From: Ryuthela nishihirai
Taxonomy: Eukaryota; Arthropoda; Arachnida; Araneae; Heptathelidae
Assembly: GCA_038380435.1 (NCBI GenBank)
Contig: JAWZYU010000034.1
Location: 38,812,901 to 38,876,900 of the forward strand
Length of the DNA: 64,000 nucleotides
Direction: 5' to 3'
The notes below the pieces were generated by a model, which saw only the letters and a program-made list of their open reading frames with translations, did no database searches and had not been told where the DNA came from. Below, piece by piece: positions 30,738 to 38,699 of the stretch. How positions within the stretch are numbered: the first letter of the stretch is position 1; the number at the start of each line of letters is the position of its first letter. The position numbers were made by a program, and so were the translations under genes.

Positions 30738-31845
30738 ATGGTAGATAAACACAGCACAGGAGGTGTCGGCGACAAAGTGAGTCTTGTCTTGGCTCCTGCA
30801 CTTGCTGCTTTAGGTCTCAAGGTCCCTATGATCTCCGGTCGTGCTCTCCAATTGACGGGAGATACTCTGGACAAATTGGGATCCGTCCCTGGCTTCACAG
30901 TCGACTGCACTAAAGATAAAATCGAGCAGATGATGGAAGACGTCGGATCAGATGATGGAAGACATCGTAGGATAAAATCGAGCAGATGATGGAAGACGTC
31001 GGAGCAGATGATGGAAGACATCGTAGGACAGACAGAGGAGCTGGTGCCAACAGATAAGGAGATTTACCGCTGCAAGGATCTGACGGCTACCGTAGATAGC
31101 GTTCCTCTAATGAGATGCTCAATTGTGTCCAAAAAGCTGGCTGAAGGAGTGTGCGCTTTGGTTTATGATGTTGAATTCGGAAAAGGAGCTATTGATCTCA
31201 TCAGTACAGAAGATGTTGCTGTTTATTTAGTTAAGAAAATGGTTGCAGCATCACAAACTCGTGGAATGAAGAGTTTGAGTTGTTCAGCTGTTATCAGCAA
31301 CATGGATTCACCTCTTGAAAACTCTGTTGACAACTCTCTGGAAGTGATGGAAGCTGTTCAGTGTTTCCTTGGTAACGGATCCTTGGAACTGCAAGAGCTC
31401 GTCGAAGAGTTAGGAGGAGAACTTCTGCGTTTGGTGAACATTGTGGATAATAGGGTAGATGAAGCATCACGTGCCCGCAAGGTTCTGCATAACGGCAATG
31501 CTTTGAACAAGTTTCGTAACATGTTAATAGAACAAGGAGTATCTGAAGATGTTGCAAGCTGGCTATGTGAAGGTAAAACAGAAAAAATATTGCTAGCAGC
31601 CCGACACATCACTGATTTCACTTATACAGGAGAAACAGGTAAGGTTGTCGGATTAGAAGCTGCAGTTCTAGCAAGAGTATGGAAGGAGGAGATGGACCGA
31701 AGCGCTAAAAAGAATTATGGAGCTGATATTATATTTGTGAAGCACCTTGGGGATCAAATTGAATCGGGTGAAATATGGCTGAAGGTTCATCACGACAGTT
31801 CTGAATTAAGTGAAAGTCAACTGACAAAATGGTCAGACTGGAGGA
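30738..31845 (+). pseudogene. TYMP-like: Thymidine phosphorylase sequence captured by Gypsy-2
   Basis: MVDKHSTGGVGDKVSLVLAP opens a stretch that matches thymidine phosphorylases through VPMISGRA, TVDSVPLM, SKKLAEGVCALVYDVEFG, LEVMEAVQCFLG and GEIWLKVHHD. This is roughly residues 115-480 of the animal enzyme. The N-terminal domain is missing. There are no introns, so the source was an mRNA. The family signature is damaged (SGRALQLTGDT; GG changed to GD, DKLES to DKLGS). A duplication at about 30917-31022 puts a TGA in frame. The enzyme normally splits thymidine with phosphate in pyrimidine salvage. This copy is probably inactive. Confidence 0.88.
30917..31022 (+). repeat. Nested tandem duplication in TP sequence
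   Basis: A unit of about 56 bp (gataaaatcgagcagatgat...gacatcgtagga) occurs twice, and inside it cagatgatggaagac is also doubled. The duplication brings TGA into the TP frame at 30987-30989, and an ATG in the same frame follows at 31008. Confidence 0.85.
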
Positions 31846-32630
31846 TGAAACTCCTCCCTAGATTTTATGTCACTAATGACTTTCATTCCTTGTTACTGTT
31901 GATAGAATTAAAAATCCAAAGGAGAAAACTTTCGACAAAGAAGAAAACTTTTTACAGGTTTTGCACGAAAACTGTTAGTCGATTCTCCTCCCTGCGCAGA
32001 CATAAACGTGTTCACAAGGGCTATAGGCCTTACACGTATTCTGCTTGTGGACGAGGCTTCAGTGAGAAAGAAAATCTACGTCATAATGTGATTCGCTTCC
32101 ATTTTGACACAAACATGTGGGATGAACTGAGGAAACACGTGATAATGAAATGTTCTTTTTATCACCAGAAGCAAAACAAAAGCAATAAACTCGTCACCTT
32201 CCTAAAGAAGACAGCCGTCCGTATTTTGAATACAGTGGAACAAAATACGTGTTCACCTACTGCTGTAGAGAAAATAACTCCACGTGGAAAGAGGAGACAT
32301 TCACCGAGACACCAGAGACCTTGGGGAGGTCCTGATACAGTAGTTAACATGATTAACGACGTGATGTATCGCATTCGTCGACGTCCAACTACTCCACGTG
32401 GAAAGAGGAGACTTTCACCGAGACTACAAAGAACTTTGGGAGGTCCTTACACAGTAGTTAACAGGATTAACGGCGTGATGTATCGCATTCGTCGACGTTC
32501 AACTACAAAGTGCAAGGTGGTTCCCATGAATCGTTTGGCCCCGTTTCATCGAAGAACTGAAGAAGCTTCGGAATCCAGAATTGTTCGGGACGAACAAGAC
32601 CTAAGGAGGGGGCAGTGTTACGACAGATGA
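31008..32630 (+). CDS. 540-codon open fusion ORF: TP, zinc finger, integrase tail
   Basis: One uninterrupted frame joins thymidine phosphorylase (residues 1 to about 278), a linker, a two-finger C2H2 fragment (about 315-366: FCTKTVSRFSSLRRHKRVH, then GYRPYTYSACGRGFSEKENL), a basic linker and two tandem integrase C-terminal units (about 424-500). It ends RIVRDEQDLRRGQCYDR and stops 15 bp inside the LTR, exactly as the Gypsy-1 integrase does. Both fingers have Tyr where the first Cys belongs, so zinc binding is doubtful. The same frame continues upstream to 30579 with a single TGA at 30987. Confidence 0.75.
   Translation: MMEDIVGQTEELVPTDKEIYRCKDLTATVDSVPLMRCSIVSKKLAEGVCALVYDVEFGKGAIDLISTEDVAVYLVKKMVAASQTRGMKSLSCSAVISNMDSPLENSVDNSLEVMEAVQCFLGNGSLELQELVEELGGELLRLVNIVDNRVDEASRARKVLHNGNALNKFRNMLIEQGVSEDVASWLCEGKTEKILLAARHITDFTYTGETGKVVGLEAAVLARVWKEEMDRSAKKNYGADIIFVKHLGDQIESGEIWLKVHHDSSELSESQLTKWSDWRMKLLPRFYVTNDFHSLLLLIELKIQRRKLSTKKKTFYRFCTKTVSRFSSLRRHKRVHKGYRPYTYSACGRGFSEKENLRHNVIRFHFDTNMWDELRKHVIMKCSFYHQKQNKSNKLVTFLKKTAVRILNTVEQNTCSPTAVEKITPRGKRRHSPRHQRPWGGPDTVVNMINDVMYRIRRRPTTPRGKRRLSPRLQRTLGGPYTVVNRINGVMYRIRRRSTTKCKVVPMNRLAPFHRRTEEASESRIVRDEQDLRRGQCYDR
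32277..32504 (+). repeat. Tandem 114-bp duplication of integrase C-terminus
   Basis: Two in-frame 38-codon units start TPRGKRR and contain GGPxTVVNxINxVMYRIRRR. Both correspond to the single HRKKRLSQKL...YRIRRR segment in Gypsy-1. Spacing is exactly 114 bp (32277 and 32391), with scattered differences between units. Confidence 0.85.
32603..32615 (+). promoter_or_regulatory. Gypsy-2 polypurine tract
   Basis: AAGGAGGGGGCAG lies immediately upstream of the 3' LTR, where plus-strand DNA synthesis is primed. The same tract, with one change, is present in Gypsy-1. Confidence 0.75.
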
Positions 32631-33168
32631 ACGCGCTACAGTGACTTCACGAGTTAACGTGATTGTAACCCTCGTGTGTGCTTCTACGTGAGATTCAATT
32701 AGCCAACGATTTGGAACTTAGAACAGTTCAGAAGAAGAAGAATGAAAATATAGCAGTGTGCAGTGTGTTAAAGTTCTGAGATCTGAAAGGTTGTTCAGAT
32801 GGTTTGAGTCTGTGCGCGATAAGTAAAAGTCAAGAAGTATCTTGTATTGGTGTGTGCACGGGCGGTAGTTATGTTTTGCTAGAGGATACGTCTAGTGATC
32901 TAACAAGAAGAAGGATTCTTTATACCTGGTATATAAGGTATTCAAGAGACACGACAGACAGTATAGAGGTAAAAGTTTAGTAGTATAGACTGAGTTGTGT
33001 ACTCTGTGCAGGAATGTTAATGACTTTTGCATGTTAGTAGTCGATTTGTTTATGAAAAACTACATCCATATTTTCTTTGTAACGATTTGCATTGCATTAC
33101 ATTTGGCTTTAAAATATAGTTATTATTACTCACGTCCAGTGCATATCCGTATTTTGTAATTCGCAACA
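32616..33168 (+). repeat. Gypsy-2 3' LTR
   Basis: 553 bp, TGTTACGACAG...TTCGCAACA. Compared with the 5' LTR it has three T/C substitutions and two rather than one cagtgtg units. Confidence 0.92.
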
Positions 33169-33305
33169 GTATTTTAAACACCAATGATGATACAGAACAA
33201 GTAAAAATAAGCATTTTACGCACCGGTTATAAACCATAAAGGCCATCTGCTTCTTGCTGTTCCTTGGCAGCACCGGATATTTCACTGATACATAGAAGAG
33301 AAGGG

Positions 33306-33470
33306 TCTCTCAGTCGGAAGCGTGTAAGCCTCGTTATCTGCACTTCGTAGTTTCGACTATGAGAGCATTCAGAATTATCTTTGCTAATCCTCCCCCTCCC
33401 CAAGGTGAGAAAGGGGACATCGATGGGGTTGGAAAAGCCGCCGTTCGATGGGTCGGATCTAAAGTTACGC
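33306..33470 (+). mobile_element. SINE1 fragment (tRNA-like head)
   Basis: Starts TCTCTCAGTCGGAAGCGTGTAAGCC and continues CTCGTTATCTGC with a degenerate B box, then gatggggttggaaaagccgcc, matching the head and first part of the SINE1 body. Confidence 0.6.
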
Positions 33471-33477
33471 ATTAGAA

Positions 33478-33779
33478 GTTAAACCACGCATAGAAGCTAA
33501 TAATCTTCCAAGATTTATCCAGGTCTCCTCTATAGGTCTTAAGGACCCCAATGGCTCCGAGAAGGACACCGGACAGCTCTTAGGAGACATATGGAAGCCC
33601 CCCGTCAAGACGGCGTGTTCCTTAACATGCACAGGAGATGGCTCTCTTGTTCACAGGGCCACCATATGTCTTCTAAGAGCTGTCTGGTGTCCTTCTCGGA
33701 GACTTTGGGATCCTTAAGACCTATAGAGGAGAGCTGGATAAATCCTGGAAGATCATTAGCTTCTAATGCGTGGTTTAAC
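33478..33779. repeat. Large inverted repeat built from SINE1
   Basis: 33478-33594 and 33662-33779 are near-perfect inverted copies (outer ends GTTAAACCACGC and GCGTGGTTTAAC), separated by 67 bp. The left arm contains SINE1 sequence (aggaccccaatggctccgag, ggagacatatgg). A C12 run follows at about 33828. Confidence 0.85.
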
Positions 33780-33935
33780 GGTAGAGCGCTCTGGCATGTA
33801 TGTATCTAGAAAGTTACGGGTTAAATCCCCCCCCCCCCGCGTGACCGATAATTTTTTTTTTTTTCAGATGAAAAATTACTGAAGTTTATTTCTACAGGCA
33901 ATCTATGGTGTGTACTAATGTTGCCTATCATTATT

Positions 33936-34172
33936 TCAATACGCTGCTCTATCAATCAGTAGCAAATGCAGAGATTTCCTGTTGCAATAGAATTCAAGGA
34001 ATATTTTTGCGGAAGAAATGACTTCTGAGGATGCATAGGACCCGTACCAATCATTAGCAAAATATATTTGGCCGATGGCAATGGTTATACCATCATGCTT
34101 CATAACTATTGCATGAGATATCTGCAGGCTCAACGTCCGATAAATCAGATGATCTTTGATGGGTGTACACAC
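33936..34172 (-). CDS. Candidate coding exon, unrecognised
   Basis: The minus-strand frame of 78 codons has low-bias, coding-like composition (IVMKHDGITIAIGQIYFAND, then WYGSYASSEVISSAKIFLEFY) and ends with TGA. No transposon motif is seen. It abuts a perfect hairpin at 34180, so the true 5' boundary is unclear. It could be a last exon of a host gene or a retrocopy. I do not recognise the family. Confidence 0.35.
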   Translation of the reverse strand: MCTPIKDHLIYRTLSLQISHAIVMKHDGITIAIGQIYFANDWYGSYASSEVISSAKIFLEFYCNRKSLHLLLIDRAAY

Positions 34173-34179
34173 GTCAATA

Positions 34180-34231
34180 CATTTTTCAACTGATAACGAA
34201 CATAATGATGTTCGTTATCAGTTGAAAAATG
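34180..34231. repeat. Perfect 24-bp-arm hairpin, four-base loop
   Basis: The arm CATTTTTCAACTGATAACGA (then ACAT) and its exact complement are separated by AATG only. Confidence 0.85.
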
Positions 34232-34347
34232 ATAGGTCGGAACGTTGTGAAGGGTTTTATAGTTAAATCCATGTTGCGCGCAACTCCGCGAGCTGTGAAA
34301 TTACATCACCAGAATAACCTGTGTGGCCATTTGCATATTGTTATGTA

Positions 34348-36794
34348 CAGGGGCGTAGCCACGGGGGGGATGGGGGGAGGCTCCACCCAAAATAACTCGG
34401 AGTTGGTAAAATTCGAAGCGACTTCGTAAAATCTAGATGAGTTGTGAAAATTTGTGATTTTTTTTTGCAAAATTAAGGGGACTTGTCAAAATCGAGGCAA
34501 TTTGGCAAATCTAGGGAGTTTGGAAAATGGAGAGACGTCAAAATTTAGAGCAGTTGGCAAAATTCGAAGCCACTTCGCAAAATACAGGTGAGTTGGAAAA
34601 ATTGGGACAACTTGACAAAATCTTAAGGAGTTGGCAAAATTCGGAGTGACTTGGCAAAATCGTGGGGAGTTGGGTTGGTGGGTTGTTTTACCCCTGAGCG
34701 GCACTTTTTTGCACACCATGGGCTAAATGGCCAGGTCACATGGATCCCGAAGGCTCAGAGAAGGTTGGGAGAGGGGACCCACTGGAACAGTTGTGGGAGA
34801 CAGATGATAGCCTCCCGTCAAGGCCATCGAGCTTGTTCTTTAACGTGCACAGGGTATAGCTCTCCCGCACACGGGGCCACGGCTTAACGTCCCCTCCGAC
34901 GACCGGCGGCCTTTCCAAGCCCATCGGTGTCCCCTACTGACCGTGGGCAGGGCGGGGAATTTTGCGGAGATAAATCTCAACGCTGACCCAGCTGGGACTC
35001 GAACCTGGGAAGTACAGATTACGAGCCTGGCGCGCTACCGACTGAGCCACCCCCGCCCACAAAATCGTGGGAAGTTGGCAAAATTCAGGTGAGATGTAAA
35101 ATTGGGATTTTTTTCTGTAAAATTATGGCGAGTTGAGAAAACTTAGGAAGTTGGCAAAAATCTATGAAAAGTTGGCAAAATTCGGAGCGACTTGGCAAAA
35201 TCGTGGGGAGTTGGCAAAATTCAGGTGAGATGTAAAAATTGGGATGTTTTATGTAAAATTATGACGAGTTGACAAAACTTAGGGAGTTGACAAAATCTAG
35301 GGGAAGCTGGCAAAATTCAGAGTGATTTGGTAAAATCGTGGGGAGTTGTCAAAATTTGGAGTAACTTTTCAAAATCGTAGGGAGTTGGCAAAATTCAGGT
35401 GAGCTATAAAAATAGGGATTTTTTTCTGTAAAATTATTGCTAGTTGGCAAAACGTAGGGAGTTGGCAAAATCGTGGGGGGTTGGAAAAATTCAGATGAGA
35501 TAAAAATTGGGATTTTTTTTGTAAAATTATGGAAAGTTGGCAAAATTCGGAGTGACTTGACAAAATCGTGGAGACGACAAAATTCAGGTGAGATGTAAAA
35601 ATTGCAATCTTTTTTCTATAAAATTATGTCGTGTTGGCAAAATCGAGGCAACTTCGCAATATTTAGGAGAGTTGGCAAATCTTTGGGGAGCTGGCAATAT
35701 TCAGAATGACTTTGCAAAAATCAGGTGAGATGTAAAAATTTGAATTTTGTTTTCTGTACATTTGTGGCGAGATGGTAAAATCGAGGAAACTTGGCAAAAT
35801 CTAGGGCAGTTGACAAAATTCGAATCCACTTGGTAAAATACGGGCGAGTTCCGAAAATTGGGATTGTTTTTATGAAACTTAGGAGAGTTGACAAAATCGA
35901 GAAAACTTGGAAAAATTTTGGGGAGTTTGAAAAATTTGAAATGATTTGGCAAATTCAGGAGAGATGTAAAATTGGGATTGTTTTGTGAAATTAAGGAGAG
36001 GTGCTAAAACCTAGAACTCTTGGCAAAATTCGAATCCACTTGGTAAAGTACAGGTGAGTGGTAAAAATTGGGATTGGTTTTGTGAAATTAAGGAGAGTTG
36101 GCAAAATCGAGAACTCTTGGCAAAATTTAGGGGAGTTGGCAAAATTCGAAGCCAACTTGGTAAAATACAAGGGATTTGTGAAAATTGCGCCTTTCTTGTG
36201 CAATTAAGGAGAGTTGATAAAATTCGAAGTGACTTGGCAAATACAGGGTAGATGTAAAAATTGCGATTTTTTTCTGTAAAATTATGGCGAATTAGGGGAG
36301 TTGGCGAAATTCGAATCCACTGGGTAAAATATAGGCAAGTTGGCAAAATCTAGGGTAGTTGGCAAAATGCGAATCCACTTGATGAAATATAGGCGAGGTA
36401 TGAAAATTGGGATTGGGTTTGTGAAATTAAAAAGTGTTGACAAAATAGAGAAAACTTAGCAAAATATTGGGAACTTTGAAAATGTTGAAGTCACTTGACA
36501 AAGAAGGAGAGATACAAAGATAGGACTGGTATTAGGTTTGTGAAATTAAGGAGATTTGGCCAAATCAGGCAAAATTCACACTGGCTTGCTACAATTCCGA
36601 CGAGATATGAATATTGGGATAATTTCCGTGAAATTATGGCTAGTTGGCAAAATTCAATAGAGACGTGAAAATCCCCCCCCCCCCGAGCGAAAATCTATAC
36701 ATTATTTGCTCAGTTGGCAAAATTTGATTTCCGAGTTGGAATTTTTTTTATTTCCATCCCCTCCCTACAACCATAGTCCTTCGCTATGCCCCTG
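34348..36794. mobile_element. 2.4-kb element with short inverted ends and minisatellite interior
   Basis: The left end CAGGGGCGTAGC and right end GCTATGCCCCTG are near-perfect inverted ends of hAT-like type. Between them, short blocks such as gttggcaaaat, cgaagc/ggagtgacttggcaaaat and gagatgtaaaaattgggatttttt recur dozens of times with a loose higher-order period of roughly 110-150 bp. A SINE1 (34692-35058) is inserted. No transposase and no obvious 8-bp target duplication was found. A related start (caggggcatagcgaaggggg) occurs at 56060. Confidence 0.6.
34692..35058 (-). mobile_element. SINE1, best full-length copy
   Basis: 367 bp. The minus strand starts GGGTGGCTCAGTCGGTAGCG with CTCGTAATC and the B box CAGGTTCGAGTCCC, followed by the complete body to gagcggcac. 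It is the least diverged copy and serves as a reference. It interrupts the minisatellite-like element at 34348-36794. Confidence 0.9.
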
Positions 36795-36844
36795 CACAAT
36801 AACACTGAGAGAAAATCAAAACAGTCAATAAAACTAAGCTTAAC

Positions 36845-36990
36845 TAGTCTCGCCCAAACTTTCGACCGAGGTGATGCACTGCAAGAGCTGACGCTGATCG
36901 CTGTCGTCTATCCAAGTTGTCTTCTGCTCCAAGGCGAGGTCATGATTCTTGCAGAATGAACTGTTCAATTTGCCGAAAGCCTCTTAGTTC
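36845..36990 (-). pseudogene. Short coding-like segment, unrecognised
   Basis: The minus strand reads AFGKLNSSFCKNHDLALEQK and continues TTWIDDSDQRQLLQ to a TAG, with higher GC than its flanks. It is too short to place and may be a last exon or a transposon scrap. Confidence 0.25.
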
Positions 36991-37568
36991 CGGTCCTTTT
37001 TTTCCCCCCATACTATAATTTAGGGAAGAATTGGCGGTTGGTGTCCCCCTTCGACTATATGTTCACTCATAGTAGAATTTTTTTTATGATTACAGCTCTC
37101 ACTGCAACATTTATCTGCCGGATGGTTTAGTGAAAAGCTCTGACGCCACGTCAAGGCACCATCCATGTCAGAGTGTTTTGCTCTAACCCAGGAGAAAACC
37201 CCTCCACACATAGGCAGCTAATGTGGAAGGAAAAAGAGGGATCCGGTTCTGACATGTCAGAGTGTTTTGCTCTAACCCAGGAGAAAACCCCTCCACACAT
37301 AGGCAGCTAATGTGGAAGGAAAAAAGAGGGAACCGGCTCCATTAAATGTCATTACTGATATGTCAGAGTGTTTTGCTCTAACCCAGGAGAAAACCCCTCC
37401 ACACATAGGCAGCTAATGTGGAAGGAAAAAGAGGGATCCGGTTCTGACATGTCAGAGTGTTTTGCTCTAACCCAGGAGAAAACCCCTCCACACATAGGCA
37501 GCTAATGTGGAAGGAAAAAGAGGGAACCGGCTCCATTAAATGTCATTACTGATATGTCAGAGTGTTTT

Positions 37569-37672
37569 GGTCCTGCCATCCTCTCAGATCTCCTACTGTA
37601 GCATATAAACTGACAGGCTCCTGTCAGACCTCTGTGGCAAGCAGCAGCTTGAGGGGGTATTTTTTTATTTTT
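37569..37672 (+). mobile_element. SINE2 fragment inside tandem unit 5
   Basis: About 104 bp from ggtcctgccatcctctcag to gagggggtatttttttattt, inserted in the TTTT of agtgttttgctc. The tRNA head is missing. The identical fragment at 37780-37884 in unit 6 has the same junctions. Confidence 0.82.
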
Positions 37673-37779
37673 TTGCTCTAACCCAGGAGAAAACCCCTCC
37701 ACACATAGGCAGCTAATGTGGAAGGAAAAAGAGGGAACCGGCTCCATTAAATGTCATTATTGATATGTCAGAGTGTTTT

Positions 37780-37884
37780 GGTCCTGCCATCCTCTCAGAT
37801 CTCCTACTGTAGCATATAAACTGACAGGCTCCTGTCAGACCTCTGTGTCAAGCAGCAGCTTGAGGGGGTATTTTTTTATTTTTT
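37780..37884 (+). mobile_element. SINE2 fragment inside tandem unit 6
   Basis: Same 5' truncation and junctions as 37569-37672, differing by about one base (tgtggcaag versus tgtgtcaag). The copy therefore arose by duplication of the whole unit, not by a second insertion. Confidence 0.82.
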
Positions 37885-38027
37885 TGCTCTAACCCAGGAG
37901 AAAACCCCTCCACACATAGGCAGCTAATGTGGAAGGAAAAAGAGGGATCATAAATAAGCTTTCTTAACAGTTTTCTTTCCTTTCTCCATCCCATTTATTC
38001 GATGTCTTCATCATGGAGTCAACCGCC

Positions 38028-38640
38028 TTAACTGGAGCAAAGAGTTTCCTTCTTTTTTAATCTAGGAACCTGCTGGGACTTTCCTTTCAAGGGCACTGGG
38101 ACGAATATCGACTTATAGAGTGCATTATAGTCCATTTCACTCATCTTACTTGGCCGTTTGACCTGTCCTCTAGTATAATTGTCTGAACTTTCCTGTCCTC
38201 CCTTTCCCCACATATTCATAATTTTCTCCTTGGCACTCATTCTGCTGTATTCTGGGGTAGGAACTTCTATCATACCAGAAGGTACCTTTGGGAACTGTTG
38301 TGGAGGCGATTTAATAGGTCTCTTCGCAGAAGGGATTTCTTGGCAATGTTTCTCCGCTCCAGCTCTTTAAGATCTTCTCCTTGGCACTCATTCCTTTGTT
38401 ATCACGGCAGGAACTTTTATCGTACCAGGATACACTTTTCCAAGCTTTGGAGGAGGCTGTTTAAGAACTCTCTTAGTAGAAGGATCTCTTGACAATATCT
38501 CACTTTTCCAACTCATCATTATCTTATCTTTTTCACTGTTTACACTGTTCTATGTTGCAGGATTTTGAATACTACCAAGATGTCCTATTTCCAAATGTGG
38601 TGGTTTAAGAAATGTCTTGGTAGAAGGATCTGGCGACAAT
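38028..38640 (-). pseudogene. Broken gene for a protein with ~45-residue repeats
   Basis: Read on the minus strand, three to four related units follow one another: IMNTWRLQQLSPDPSTKTF..., IMMSWKSEILSRDPSTKRVL... and a third with PSAKRPIKSPPQQFPKV, then MSAKEKIMNMWGKGG. The shared pattern is (K/E)KIMxxW, PSxKR, KxPP, KVxxGxIxVP. Stops (after IQNPAT and VITKE) and frameshifts break it, and the last part (38273-38028) is open for 81 codons. It is basic and Pro-rich. The family is unknown to me. It could be exons of a host gene with unseen introns. Confidence 0.5.
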
Positions 38641-38699
38641 TGCTGTAATCTCCAAGTGTTCATTATATTCTTCTTGTTTGAGTTTTCAAAAGGGCGGTG

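Larger units (their letters stand above)
27676..33172 (+). mobile_element. Gypsy-2: chimeric LTR element carrying host genes
   Basis: The 5' LTR (27680-28225) and 3' LTR (32616-33168) differ by three substitutions and one 7-bp repeat unit. GTAT flanks both ends (27676-27679, 33169-33172). The primer-binding site and polypurine tract are in place. The interior has a gag N-terminus, unrecognised ORFs, a SINE3 insertion, a thymidine phosphorylase sequence, a zinc-finger piece and a duplicated integrase C-terminus. Protease, RT, RNase H and the integrase core are absent, so the element depends on enzymes in trans, plausibly from Gypsy-1 relatives. Confidence 0.93.
37165..37947. repeat. Tandem array of two alternating units
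   Basis: Units start ATGTCAGAGTGTTTTG at 37165, 37254, 37360, 37449, 37554 and 37764. Type a (about 89 bp) ends gggatccggttctgac. Type b (about 106 bp) ends gggaaccggctccattaaatg. They alternate a-b-a-b. The last two units each contain the same truncated SINE2. Each unit carries ctctaacccaggagaaaacc and ccacacataggcagctaatg. No ORF is conserved across units. Confidence 0.88.

Noticed and set aside
30290..30989. ORFs on both strands across SINE3 (106 aa minus, start of 136 aa plus)
   Set aside because: They cover GC-rich non-coding SINE3 and its junction. Only the part of the plus frame from about 30738 on is homologous to a protein.
22840..36690. Long G and C runs (for example 22842, 22999, 25758, 33828, 36674)
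   Set aside because: Considered as regulatory G-quadruplexes, but they are single runs within repeats and could be sequencing or assembly length errors.
34348..36794. Coding frames on both strands of the gttggcaaaat region
   Set aside because: All frames are short, rich in a few residues, and follow the repeat period. They are by-products of the minisatellite.
34348..36794. An 8-bp hAT target duplication at the ends of the 2.4-kb element
   Set aside because: The flanks gttatgta and cacaataa do not match, so the hAT assignment rests on the ends only.
37165..37947. Regularly spaced repeats that could suggest a CRISPR array
   Set aside because: The units are contiguous 89/106-bp tandem repeats without unique spacers, in eukaryotic DNA full of LINEs and LTR elements.
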